In this document: in pieces, positions 27,375-35,483 of the stretch | Layout: each line of letters begins with the position of its first letter | How positions within the stretch are numbered: the first letter of the stretch is position 1 | Origin: CAVYXK01 sp963708245 | GTDB lineage: Bacteria > Pseudomonadota > Alphaproteobacteria > Acetobacterales > Acetobacteraceae | Length of the DNA stretch: 64,000 nt | Direction of reading: 5' to 3' | Assembly (NCBI GenBank): GCA_963708245.1 | Contig: OY970201.1 | Span: 6,324,001-6,388,000, forward strand | The notes under the pieces: model-generated | Seen by the model: only the letters and a program-made list of their open reading frames with translations | Told to the model about the DNA's origin: nothing | Databases searched by the model: none | Made by a program: the position numbers and the translations under genes

Positions 27375-27559
27375 GCGCATCAGCAAAAGAAGGAAATTGA
27401 TTTCATGAGTTGAAGAAGACGCGCCCGTCACCAGCCAACGGCCCGCCTGACCTGCCGCCAGAACGGCCGCCGTTCTGTCCCTGCCTCTTGGGAACGGACC
27501 GGAAACAAGCGGACAACTGATGTGCTACGTAAACCGGACAACTTAATTAGCTATCGACA

Positions 27560-27576
27560 GCCGAGTAATAGTGATC
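27560..27576. repeat. Right 17-base target duplication of the IS1202-type element
   Basis: Exact copy of 26032-26048. It ends one base before the -35 box of the promoter at 27577, so the insertion chose a site immediately upstream of a promoter. Confidence 0.88.
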
Positions 27577-27605
27577 TTGACCCTGATGGTCAGTTTCACT
27601 ATAAT
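27577..27605 (+). promoter_or_regulatory. Near-consensus sigma-70 promoter
   Basis: TTGACC (27577-27582), 17-base spacer, TATAAT (27600-27605). This is the best promoter match noticed in the window. No long reading frame follows on the plus strand: glnS, 126 bases further, points the other way. Expected start of transcription is near 27612. Confidence 0.75.
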
Positions 27606-27611
27606 CAACGG

Positions 27612-27692
27612 CAGGAGCTGACGATGGTTGCTCATCGTTTCGCTCCTCGCTGAGCGCCGGGTAGGCCGATCCTGCCCGGCGCGTCTGTCTCC
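27612..27692 (+). ncRNA. Candidate small structured RNA
   Basis: Directly behind the promoter are two stem-loops. The first (27613-27647) pairs AGGAGC with GCTCCT and, inside it, ACGATG with CATCGT around a GTTGCT loop. It hides an AGGAG site and the ATG of a nine-codon frame (27624-27653, MVAHRFAPR). The second (27654-27682) is a 12-bp stem, GCGCCGGGTAGG with CCTGCCCGGCGC, one G-U wobble, loop CCGAT, followed by GTCTGTCTCC. The second could be an intrinsic terminator. Either a small RNA or an attenuator whose downstream gene is gone. No known family recognised. Confidence 0.5.
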
Positions 27693-27730
27693 GGGGTCCG
27701 GGTTAAGGTCTGATCTACAGGGAAACTGCT

Positions 27731-29437
27731 TCAGGGCGGCAGATTACGCTGCCGGCTGCCCGCCTGAACTCTTGCCCACGTGTCACGCAGATCGACGACA
27801 CGGTTGAACACCAGCCCGCCGGGCATCGAGCTGGAATCAGCGCAGAAATACCCTTGTCGTTCAAACTGCACCGCCTCGCCGAGGGGGGCAGCGGCCAGCG
27901 TCGGTTCCAACAAGCAGCCTTTCAGCACTTCGAGGGAGTTCGGATTGAGATCGGCCATGATATCGCCGCTCGCTCCCGGATTGGGACACGTGAACAACGA
28001 GTTGTACAGCCGAACGTCAGCCGGCACCGTGTCCGCGGCAGCCACCCAATGCACCGTTGCCTGCACCTTCCGGCCATCTGGTGCATTGCCGCCACGCGTA
28101 GCTGGATCGTATGTGCAGCGTAGCTCCACTACCTCATTGGTTTCGTTCTTTACTGCCTCACGACAAGTGATAAAATAACCATAGCGCAGACGAACCTCGC
28201 GTCCGGGCGACAGCCGGAAGAATTTCTTGGGCGGATTCTCCATGAAATCGTCTCTTTCGATATAGAGCTCACGTCCGAAGGTGATCGGCCGCGTGCCGGC
28301 CGCCGCATCCTCGGGATTGTTGATCGCCTCGAGCACCTCCGTCCTGCCCTCGGGATAGTTCTCGATCACCAGCTTCAGTGGGCGGAGCACCGCCATCCGC
28401 CGCGGGGCCGTCCAATTCAGCACCTCGCGGATCGAATGCTCGAATGCCGCGAACTCGGCGACGCTGTTCACCTTGGTGATGCCGCTGCGACGCACGAAAT
28501 CGCGGATCGCGGCCGGCGGCACACCGCGGCGCCGCATGGCGGCCAGTGTCGGCATGCGCGGATCGTCCCATCCCTCGACCCGACCTTCACTCACGAGCCG
28601 GGTCAGCACGCGCTTGGACATGACGGTATAGGCGATGTTGAGCCGTGAGAACTCGTACTGATGGGGCCGCGATGGCACCGGCAGGTTGTCGAGCAGCCAG
28701 TCATACAGCGGCCGATGGTCCTCGAACTCCAGCGTGCACAGCGAATGCGTGACTCCCTCGATGGCGTCCGATTGACCATGCGCGAAGTCATAGGTCGGAT
28801 AAATGCACCACGCATTGGCCGTGCGCGGGTGTTCGAGGTGCAGGATACGATAAAGCACCGGGTCGCGCAGGTTGATGTTGGGCGAAGCCATGCTGATTTT
28901 CGCCCGCAGGACCCGGGCGCCGTTGGGAAACTCGCCCGCCCGCATGCGCCGGAACAGGTCGAGATTTTCCTCCACCGGCCGGTCGCGGTACGGACTGTTC
29001 TGCCCCGGCTCGGTCAGCGTACCGCGCATCGTCCGCATCTCATCGGGCGGCGTGTCGTCCACAAATGCCTTACCCTCGCGAATAAGGTGTTCGGCCCATT
29101 GATAGAGCTGTTCGAAATAGTCGGACGCATGATAGAGATGCTTGCCCCAGTCGAAACCCAGCCAACGCACATCCCGCTTGATCGCCTCAATGAACTCCTG
29201 CTCTTCCTTGCTAGGATTGGTATCGTCGAATCGAAGATGGCACCGGCCGTTGAACTGCTCGGCGATACCGAAATTCAGGCAGATCGCCTTTGCATGCCCG
29301 ATATGGAGATAGCCATTCGGCTCCGGCGGAAAGCGGGTGACCACCTGCGTGACACGCCCAGCCTCGATATCCGCCTGGATTACGTCGCGAATAAAATCGC
29401 GCCCAGCGTCCGTGGTTGGCGTCTCACTCACCGTCAT
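27731..29437 (-). CDS. glnS: Glutaminyl-tRNA synthetase
   Basis: 568 residues, class I synthetase that charges tRNA-Gln directly. HIGH-type motif in FPPEPNGYLHIGHAKAICLN, KMSKS-type motif in YTVMSKRVLTRLVSEG, GlnRS/GluRS signature RFDDTNPSKEEQEFIEAI, and the C-terminal anticodon beta-barrels (KFFRLSPGREVRLRYGYFIT). Length matches bacterial GlnRS (about 550-570). Many alphaproteobacteria lack this enzyme and make Gln-tRNA through GatCAB, so its presence is a lineage clue. Start MTVSETPTTDAGRDF at 29437. Divergent from the aldolase gene. Confidence 0.96.
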   Translation of the reverse strand: MTVSETPTTDAGRDFIRDVIQADIEAGRVTQVVTRFPPEPNGYLHIGHAKAICLNFGIAEQFNGRCHLRFDDTNPSKEEQEFIEAIKRDVRWLGFDWGKHLYHASDYFEQLYQWAEHLIREGKAFVDDTPPDEMRTMRGTLTEPGQNSPYRDRPVEENLDLFRRMRAGEFPNGARVLRAKISMASPNINLRDPVLYRILHLEHPRTANAWCIYPTYDFAHGQSDAIEGVTHSLCTLEFEDHRPLYDWLLDNLPVPSRPHQYEFSRLNIAYTVMSKRVLTRLVSEGRVEGWDDPRMPTLAAMRRRGVPPAAIRDFVRRSGITKVNSVAEFAAFEHSIREVLNWTAPRRMAVLRPLKLVIENYPEGRTEVLEAINNPEDAAAGTRPITFGRELYIERDDFMENPPKKFFRLSPGREVRLRYGYFITCREAVKNETNEVVELRCTYDPATRGGNAPDGRKVQATVHWVAAADTVPADVRLYNSLFTCPNPGASGDIMADLNPNSLEVLKGCLLEPTLAAAPLGEAVQFERQGYFCADSSSMPGGLVFNRVVDLRDTWARVQAGSRQRNLPP

Positions 29438-29567
29438 GTTGTCAACTCCAGGCCAAAAGATCGCCGCACTTTACATGCCGCCGTCATTTAGGCCACTGCC
29501 GGAGGTTTGGGAGGGCAGGGGCCTGGTGCTACACCGGATGGACTGCGCGCAATCGGAGACGACGCCC

Positions 29568-30632
29568 ATGAGCTACGAGCCCCAGCGGTTCGATTTCTCG
29601 ATCCCGGTCCGGGTGAATCTGTCGTCCGATACGCAGACGAAGCCGTCTCGCGGAATGAAGGAGGCAATGGCGGCGTCCGAAGTGGGCGACGAGCAGGCGG
29701 GCTCCGACCCCACCGTCTGGGCGCTGTGCGACCGCGTCGCGGCGCTGCTCGGCAAGGAGTCGGCGATGTTCCTGCCCTCCGGCACGATGTGCAACCAGGT
29801 CTCGCTGGCGACCCATTGTCGGCCGGGCGATGAGGTGCTGGCGCACGAGACGGCGCATATTTTGGGTAGCGAAGGCGGCGCCCCGGGGGCGATCGCCGGA
29901 GTCATGGTGCGCGGGCTGACCGGCCCGCGCGGGCAATTCACGGTCGAGACGGTGGAGGCGGCGCTGCGGCGGCCCAGCCGGTATTCCCCGCCGCAGCAAC
30001 TCGTCGCAGTGGAGCAGACCGCCAACCGCGGCGGCGGATCCTGCTGGCCAGCCGAGCAGCTTCGCGCTGTCGCCGATTGCGCGCACGCGCACGGCTTGGT
30101 GACGCATATGGACGGTGCGCGGCTGCTCAATGCCGCGGTGGCACTCGGTGTATCGGCGAACGAGCAGGCAGCGGGTTACGACAGCGTCTGGCTCGATTTC
30201 ACCAAGGGGCTTGGCGCGCCGCTCGGGGCGGTGTTGTGCGGATCGAAGGCGTTTATCGGCGACGCCTGGCGCTGGAAACAGCGGCTGGGCGGCGCCATGC
30301 GGCAGGGTGGTATCTGCGCCGCGGCTTGCCTCTATGCGCTCGACCACAATGTGGAAGGGCTCGCCCAGGACCATGCCAATGCGCGGGCACTCGCGCGCGG
30401 CATGGCGCAGCTTCCCGGAATCGAGGTGGAGACGCCGGAAACCAACCTGATCTTCTTTGACACAGTAGGGACCGGCATGACGGCGCCGCAGTTTGCAGCC
30501 CGGCTGCGCGGCGAGGGCGTTCTGATCTCAACCTCGGGGACGTACCGGGCGCGGGCGTGCCTGCATCTCGATATCGCCGCCGCGGATGTGGAGGCCGCGT
30601 TGGCGGCGATGCGGCGCGTGTTGCGCCTGTGA
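29568..30632 (+). CDS. Low-specificity threonine aldolase family (PLP) enzyme
   Basis: 354 residues, fold type I PLP enzyme. VRVNLSSDTQTKPSRGMKEA, MAASEVGDEQAGSDPTVWAL and SAMFLPSGTMCNQVSLATHC form the N-terminal region; THMDGARLLNAAVAL binds the cofactor; the Schiff-base Lys is in VWLDFTKGLGAPLGAVLCGS. Such enzymes cleave L-threonine or other beta-hydroxy amino acids to glycine and an aldehyde. Start chosen at MSYEPQRFDF (29568) from homology and a GGAG site 12 bases upstream; the upstream open frame is not supported. Confidence 0.92.
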   Translation: MSYEPQRFDFSIPVRVNLSSDTQTKPSRGMKEAMAASEVGDEQAGSDPTVWALCDRVAALLGKESAMFLPSGTMCNQVSLATHCRPGDEVLAHETAHILGSEGGAPGAIAGVMVRGLTGPRGQFTVETVEAALRRPSRYSPPQQLVAVEQTANRGGGSCWPAEQLRAVADCAHAHGLVTHMDGARLLNAAVALGVSANEQAAGYDSVWLDFTKGLGAPLGAVLCGSKAFIGDAWRWKQRLGGAMRQGGICAAACLYALDHNVEGLAQDHANARALARGMAQLPGIEVETPETNLIFFDTVGTGMTAPQFAARLRGEGVLISTSGTYRARACLHLDIAAADVEAALAAMRRVLRL

Positions 30633-30997
30633 GGCTAGAAGTGCTGCCGTCCGCCTAGATTGTATCCAACGAATAATAGCCGCGGTGGTCGCGGGTCACG
30701 GCTCCGTGACCACGGAGTGTGAGGTAGTTCACACCTTGAAGCCGATCGGCGGTGTGAGCATGGCGGTGCCGACATGCGAGCCCGGAATGGCATCGAAATG
30801 CGCGAACCTGCAGATCGTCCTCGCTCTGCTACTCTCCGCGGCGGCGGCGGTTGTCTCGGCGCCGGACGTTCGGCGCACAATGAGCGAGATTCATCCGCGA
30901 CCCTTCGCCGATGTGGTGAACGAGGTCGTGGCCGGTGTCGCCACGGGAATGCGAATAGCGCCGGCCACCGACTGAAATCGCCGGCGGAGGCGGTTCC
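30633..30997. other. Intergenic with one perfect hairpin and a weak small frame
   Basis: A perfect 8-bp stem GGTCACGG-CT-CCGTGACC lies at 30694-30711, 60 bases behind the aldolase stop, and may end its transcript although no T-run follows. From 30787 to 30975 a frame reads MASKCANLQIVLALLLSAAA, AVVSAPDVRRTMSEIHPRPF and onward for 62 codons; it has a possible signal-peptide-like stretch but no ribosome site or known family. I do not call it a gene. Confidence 0.4.
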
Positions 30998-31903
30998 ATG
31001 AGCAACATCATCCTTCTTTTCGCCTGCCTGCTGCTGGGTATGGCGCTCGGCTGGTCGAAACGGTTCCCTCCGGGCGCCCATCTCTCGCTCAACGCCTTCA
31101 TCCTGCACGTCTCGCTGCCTGCGCTGATTCTGCTGCAGATCCACAGCATTCAACTGCGTCCTGACCTGCTCTACTCCGTCGCCATGCCTTGGCTGCTGTT
31201 CGCGATGGGTTGCGGCTTCTTCTGGCTGCTCGGCCGCGCGATGCGCTTCTCCGCCGCCACGACCGGCGGCCTGATGCTGGCCGGCGGGCTTGCCAACACG
31301 TCGTTCGTCGGACTGCCGATGATCCAGGCCTTCTACGGCAGCGGCGGCATGGCGACAGGGATCCTGATCGACCAGCTCGGCACGTATCTTGTGCTGAGCA
31401 CGCTCGGGATCACGATAGCTGCGTTCTATTCGCACGGCTCGACGCGGGCCGGCGCGGTGCTGCGGCGGATCGTGGGCTTTCCGCCACTGATCGCGCTGAT
31501 GCTCGCACTGGTCCTGATGCGGACGGAGTATCCCGCCTGGGTCACCGACGTGTTGCGCTCGCTGGGCGGCACGCTGACGCCGCTCGCGCTGGTTTCGGTC
31601 GGGATGCAACTGCATCTCGATCAGCTTCGCGGCAACATCTCGGCGCTTGCCACCGGCCTGTCGTTCAAGCTGCTGATCGGTCCGGCGGTGCTGGCGCTGG
31701 TCTATGTCTGGTGGCTGCATGCGCGCGGCCAGACGATGCAGATCACGCTGTTCGAATCCGCCATGGGCCCGCAGATCGGCGGCGCCATCGTGGCGATCCA
31801 ACATGACCTCAACCCCACGCTGATCACGCTGATGGTGGGGATTGGCATCACCTTGTCATTTGCGACGCTACCCGCCTGGTGGTATCTGTTGCAAGGGATA
31901 TGA
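30998..31903 (+). CDS. AEC-family (auxin efflux carrier-like) membrane transporter
   Basis: 301 residues and about ten predicted membrane helices: MSNIILLFACLLLGMALGWS, LSLNAFILHVSLPALILLQI, YSVAMPWLLFAMGCGFFWLL, then LANTSFVGLPMIQAFYG, the conserved N-x-x-F/x-G-L-P motif, and SAMGPQIGGAIVAIQHDLNP in the second half. AEC permeases move organic acids or amino-acid derivatives. GGAGGCGG upstream supports the start. Substrate unknown. Stands alone between a hairpin and gene remnants. Confidence 0.88.
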   Translation: MSNIILLFACLLLGMALGWSKRFPPGAHLSLNAFILHVSLPALILLQIHSIQLRPDLLYSVAMPWLLFAMGCGFFWLLGRAMRFSAATTGGLMLAGGLANTSFVGLPMIQAFYGSGGMATGILIDQLGTYLVLSTLGITIAAFYSHGSTRAGAVLRRIVGFPPLIALMLALVLMRTEYPAWVTDVLRSLGGTLTPLALVSVGMQLHLDQLRGNISALATGLSFKLLIGPAVLALVYVWWLHARGQTMQITLFESAMGPQIGGAIVAIQHDLNPTLITLMVGIGITLSFATLPAWWYLLQGI

Positions 31904-31937
31904 CGGCGGCCGCGGGCCTGCGGGAAGGGAGCAGGTC

Positions 31938-32046
31938 ATGGAGCATCGAGGCCCGAGCCGGACCGCAGTCGTGACTGCGATGCTCCGGGGCGCCCATTAT
32001 CGTCTCGACAACTCGCCGCCGATTTTTGCTGACCGTTTCGCGCGTC
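31938..32046 (+). pseudogene. SAM-dependent methyltransferase N-terminal stub (TIGR00027/LCMT type)
   Basis: MEHRGPSRTAVVTAMLRGAH followed by YRLDNSPPIFADRFAR matches the start of leucine-carboxyl-methyltransferase-like proteins (usual form: PSRTAxxVAxLRAxHxxxD-PPxxFDDPxA). After about 36 residues the match stops and the reading continues in unrelated sequence. The rest of the gene is missing. Confidence 0.6.
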
Positions 32047-32049
32047 CCT

Positions 32050-32175
32050 TCGCCCCTGGTCGGCGCCTCCTGGTCGGTGTACTCGGCTGGGCTGATGGCG
32101 GCGTGGATCTATCTGGTCGGCATGGTCGCGATCTGGTTTGGCCCAAAGACGAAGGGTCGACCGCTTGAGGATTGA
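32050..32175 (+). pseudogene. MFS transporter C-terminal stub
   Basis: In another frame the sequence reads PLVGASWSVYSAGLMAAWIY, LVGMVAIWFGPKTKGRPLED and a stop at 32173-32175. This is the last membrane helix and cytosolic tail of a major facilitator transporter (TKGRPL-D ending). It is fused end to end with the methyltransferase stub, the scar of a deletion that removed the rest of both genes. Confidence 0.65.
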
Positions 32176-32201
32176 TGGCCGCGGTCGCCGGAGCAAACGT
32201 C

Positions 32202-32993
32202 ATGAGTGAACCTTTATACAATACGGGGGCCGTCGGCTACGATTCGCTCCTCGGGCAGGTCACGCGCTCCTACCTGCCCGCGTTGCTGCAGGCCGCACAC
32301 CTTCATTCGGGCCAGACCGTGCTGGATATCGCGACGGGCACCGGAGCTGCCGCCGAAGCCGCTGCGGCGACCGTGGGACCGTCGGGCTCGGTGATTGCCG
32401 GCGACGTTTCACCTGATATGTTGGCGATTGCCCGGCAGAACTTGCGGGGATTGCCGATCACGCTGCTGCCACTCGACGCCCAGGAACTGCCTTTCCCCGA
32501 CGGCTCCTTTGATACCGTTCTTTGTCAACTCGGCTTGATGTTCTTCCAGGACCCGGAGTCCGCGCTGAAGGAATTTCTTCGGGTTTTGCGGCCAGGCGGA
32601 TATGCAGCCGTCAGCGTTAATTCCACGCCTGAGCGTTCGCTCTTCCTCCGCGTTGGCGTCGTGATCGCCGACTACGTTCCTGCTAAGGCTGAGATGTTCC
32701 GGCGTGCTTTCTCCATTCGCGATGCCGGGCGTTTGCGTACGCTATTCGACAGCGCAGGCTTCCGCACAGTTGCGGTGGAGAGCGAGACGCGCAAGAGCCG
32801 GTTTGAGTCGTTCGATGACTATTTTAGCGGGATCGAGAAGGGTGCGACAGTGAGCGGACAGGAATACATCCAGCTTCCCGACGACGTTCGTCGCGCGGTT
32901 CGCGAAGAGGTTCGTCGTGGCCTACCTCAATTGAGCAACGACGGACCGTTTGAGATCGAGGTGGAAGTTCTGATTGGCAGCGGGCGCCGGTAA
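32202..32993 (+). CDS. Class I SAM-dependent methyltransferase (UbiE-like fold)
   Basis: 263 residues. Motif I VLDIATGTGAAAEAAAATVG, motif II region VIAGDVSPDMLAIARQNLRG, LDAQELPFPDGSFDTVLCQL, then FLRVLRPGGYAAVSVNSTPE. This is a small-molecule methyltransferase of the UbiE/Methyltransf_11 type; the substrate cannot be inferred. Start at 32202 (MSEPLYNTGAVGYDSLLG) has GGAG 11 bases upstream; in-frame starts exist upstream but run into the MFS stub. Confidence 0.87.
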   Translation: MSEPLYNTGAVGYDSLLGQVTRSYLPALLQAAHLHSGQTVLDIATGTGAAAEAAAATVGPSGSVIAGDVSPDMLAIARQNLRGLPITLLPLDAQELPFPDGSFDTVLCQLGLMFFQDPESALKEFLRVLRPGGYAAVSVNSTPERSLFLRVGVVIADYVPAKAEMFRRAFSIRDAGRLRTLFDSAGFRTVAVESETRKSRFESFDDYFSGIEKGATVSGQEYIQLPDDVRRAVREEVRRGLPQLSNDGPFEIEVEVLIGSGRR

Positions 32994-33132
32994 TGTAGTC
33001 GGCAGATCAGTGCGAACCCGCTCACCCTCGGCCCTGCATCTGGCGCGCCGCCGCGTCACGCGGCACCGCCTGCGACACGTTGTATCCCGGCGCACCCTGT
33101 ACATCGTCGCCCGGATGCGCGGCGCGGAGCGC

Positions 33133-34656
33133 TCACGAGACGTTTGCAAGATCGAACAGCTTGTGCAGCCGATCGGCGAACCAACTGGCGACGCGATTGA
33201 GCGGCACTGCGCCGTCCATCTCAGGCGAGGCCATCAACTTACCCGCGGCCTGGCGCCGCGCGAGTTCGCGACCTAGTTCCTGCGCGACCGTCGCGCGGGC
33301 CTCCAGGATCGGCGCCAGATCGTCTTTTGTCAGCTCATAGATCGTTGTCGGCATCAGAGCCGAAATCCTGGCCTTAGCCGGCGCCCCAGTTAGCAAACCG
33401 ATCTCGCCGAAATGGTCGCCTGGACCTAGCCGCATCAGTTCGATCTCGTTCCCGCCCACAACGTGGGTCAGCGACAGCACCCCTGCTCCGATAATGAACA
33501 GCGATTGCAGAACCACCCCGGCCTCAAGCAGGATCTCCCCTTTATCGACTGTTTTTTGCTTCATCTTTGCGGCGAGCGATTGCCGCTCGTCCGGCGTCAA
33601 GCTGGCGAAGATGACAACCAGGTTCAGTGCCCTTTCAGGACAGTCTGCCGCATTCGGCAACGTGTAGGTCTCAGGGACCGTCGATACCGGCCTGTCGACC
33701 GTTGCTAAATCTACGCCCGCAGCGGCCACGTGTCGGTAAATCAAGTCGAGCAGCTCGTTTTGGGCGTCGGTCGCGTGAGCCAGGTCTTCGGCAAAAAACC
33801 CTATTTCGAATTCGGTCCCAGGCCCGCTAATCGACTTGACCGTGATCCAGGGGGCAGGCCGCGTCAGGACAAGCCGGCTGTTTAGAAGCGCCTGTTCCAG
33901 GATTTTGACGCCGGCTGCGGGCGTTGCCTTGCGGTCGAGCTGGACCGTCACGGTCATCCCATGAACGCCGGAGGGCGAGCTGGTATTCACGATCTTTGAC
34001 TTGGCGATCGTGCTGTTCGGCACGATCGCCAGATCCCGCTTCCCGGTCAGCACGTGCGTCGCGCGCCAGTTCATCTCGATAACCCGGCCGTCGGTACCGC
34101 CTTCAATGCTGATCCAGTCGCCGGGCCGATAGGGCCGGCTGAAATTGAGGACAATGCCGGAAAATACGTCGTTCATTGTGCTTTGCAGGGCCAGTCCTAG
34201 GATGATGGCTATCACCCCCGATGTCGCCAGCAGCCCCTGGATCGGAAGATCGAAGACGTAAGCAATGACGGCCAAAACAGCAGCGAGATAAATCAGGCCG
34301 GCGAGCAGGTCCTGGACCAGCTTGCCCTCGCGTGGCCGGTGTTCGGCGACGACAAAGACGCGCACGACAGCAACCAGGAACCATGCGGCCCACAGCCACC
34401 ACGCGATCGCCAAGGCGCGGCGGACCGCATCTTCGAATGGTATGCCAGTCGACTTTAGGGGTCGATAGGGAACGACATCAGCTTTGACCAAAACGATCGT
34501 CAGAGCGATCAGAAAAATCACCCGTGCAATCGCCCGGCCGAGCGGATGCTTGCGAAACAGCAGATGCGTCAGCAGCGCGCCCGCGGCAATAGCCACAAGG
34601 GCTATGACCAGCGGATCGCTGGCAGCAGCCATCGTCGCAGCCGGAAGATTGGTCAT
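33133..34656 (-). CDS. MscS-family mechanosensitive channel with C-terminal cyclic-nucleotide-binding domain
   Basis: 507 residues. About four to five membrane helices come first (DPLVIALVAIAAGALLTHLL, IARVIFLIALTIVLVKADVV, LLAGLIYLAAVLAVIAYVFD), then the MscS pore and beta domain (LLATSGVIAIILGLALQSTM, NDVFSGIVLNFSRPYRPGDW, NWRATHVLTGKRDLAIVPNS) and finally a cNMP-binding fold (FASLTPDERQSLAAKMKQKT, GEILLEAGVVLQSLFIIGAG, LRLGPGDHFGEIGLLTGAPA). The phosphate-binding cassette lacks a clear Arg (GEIGLLTGAPAKARISA), so ligand binding is uncertain. Such bacterial channels open or close with cyclic nucleotides and tension at the inner membrane. It is the last minus-strand gene of this block, 290 bases after the caspase partner. 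Confidence 0.9.
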   Translation of the reverse strand: MTNLPAATMAAASDPLVIALVAIAAGALLTHLLFRKHPLGRAIARVIFLIALTIVLVKADVVPYRPLKSTGIPFEDAVRRALAIAWWLWAAWFLVAVVRVFVVAEHRPREGKLVQDLLAGLIYLAAVLAVIAYVFDLPIQGLLATSGVIAIILGLALQSTMNDVFSGIVLNFSRPYRPGDWISIEGGTDGRVIEMNWRATHVLTGKRDLAIVPNSTIAKSKIVNTSSPSGVHGMTVTVQLDRKATPAAGVKILEQALLNSRLVLTRPAPWITVKSISGPGTEFEIGFFAEDLAHATDAQNELLDLIYRHVAAAGVDLATVDRPVSTVPETYTLPNAADCPERALNLVVIFASLTPDERQSLAAKMKQKTVDKGEILLEAGVVLQSLFIIGAGVLSLTHVVGGNEIELMRLGPGDHFGEIGLLTGAPAKARISALMPTTIYELTKDDLAPILEARATVAQELGRELARRQAAGKLMASPEMDGAVPLNRVASWFADRLHKLFDLANVS

Positions 34657-34946
34657 CTCGCCGCTTCTCCATGCGCACGACAGTTCGTCTGCGGTTCTGG
34701 CTTGGAGAAGCGCGATCGTAAAGTGGCGCCAGGCTGGGGCCCGGGGCTAACGGCTCGGTCTGTGAGTCGGCCTCGTTCGGTTCCGGGTCGCGCAACGGCC
34801 GGGATGCCCCTAGGATGCGGGTGCTGGCTCCCGCTCACCCAAACGAAGGGTACCGTTAGAACACCATGGCTAGGCCACGGCGGCTAGCGTCAACATCCGC
34901 ACAGCACGCCCCATGATTCGAACGGCGTACTGGCCGATGATGCCGC
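34657..34946. other. Intergenic between caspase partner and MscS-type gene
   Basis: 290 bases with no supported gene. On the minus strand it holds the promoter region of the channel gene; no clear operator or terminator was recognised. Confidence 0.4.
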
Positions 34947-35483
34947 TCATGGCTTGAATGCAGGCCACCGCAACGCCTCCAGCTCCTGCCGAATCTCGTT
35001 CCGTCGCGCCTCGCCGGCTGAACGGAACTCCCGCCAAATAGAAATCCCCGCGTCGGTCAGCGCCTTGACCAGCTCAGGCACCACTTTGATGAAGTCGCCA
35101 ATTCCCTTCGGCGTCCCACTGCCCTGCGGAATGATAGTCCCGGTCACGAAATTGGTGAACGCCACCCGCTTGTCGACCGCGGCGTTTAGCGCCGCCTCGA
35201 ATGCTGCGGACTGGTCCGGCGGCCGTGTCCGTTCCAGCTCGTGTTCCAGCTCGGATATCAACCCGTCGAAGTCAGCCTTCGCCTCGGCATATAGCGTCAC
35301 CCCCTCGGCATATTGGCCGGCATCCTTGCGGCCGTAGTCGTTCAGAATGGCGATGAACTGTTCCGCCAGCGACCTCTCACGCGCAAGCACGCGGATACCC
35401 TCGTCTGGCACTTGCGCTCTCGGCCGCCCCACCCACCCGCACGCCGCGACGCAGGCGCCAAACAGCCACCGCCGCCGGTTCAT
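34947..35483 (-). CDS. Exported helical protein coupled to the WD40-caspase gene
   Basis: 178 residues, no recognised family. The N-terminus MNRRRWLFGACVAACGWVGR with AQVP after it is a signal peptide with a twin-arginine-like start, so periplasmic or membrane-attached (a Cys-rich stretch ACVAACG could also be a lipobox-like site). The rest is predicted helical (EQFIAILNDYGRKDAGQYAE, GLISELEHELERTRPPDQSA, ISIWREFRSAGEARRNEIRQ). The start codon overlaps the stop of the caspase gene by four bases (ATGA), so the two are translated together and probably act together. Function unknown. Confidence 0.72.
   Translation of the reverse strand: MNRRRWLFGACVAACGWVGRPRAQVPDEGIRVLARERSLAEQFIAILNDYGRKDAGQYAEGVTLYAEAKADFDGLISELEHELERTRPPDQSAAFEAALNAAVDKRVAFTNFVTGTIIPQGSGTPKGIGDFIKVVPELVKALTDAGISIWREFRSAGEARRNEIRQELEALRWPAFKP

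Larger units (their letters stand above)
26049..27559 (+). mobile_element. Insertion sequence, IS1202-type (ISNCY), 1511 bases, complete
   Basis: Bounded by imperfect inverted ends: TGTCGGTAGC at the left and TGTCGATAGC at the right (read inward), with a second matching block TGTCCGGTTTA-GTAGC-CA about 20 bases inside each end. Seventeen-base direct repeats flank it (26032-26048 and 27560-27576). It contains one intact transposase gene. The insertion separated the rarA hairpin from the promoter at 27577; removing the element plus one repeat rejoins them. Confidence 0.88.

Noticed and set aside
27624..27653. Nine-codon leader peptide MVAHRFAPR as a real gene
   Set aside because: It is wholly inside a stem-loop that hides its start and no gene follows, so it is kept only as part of the candidate RNA.
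30635..31804. 389-codon minus-strand frame
   Set aside because: It is the antisense shadow of the AEC permease; composition is His/Arg/Gln-rich and has no ribosome site.
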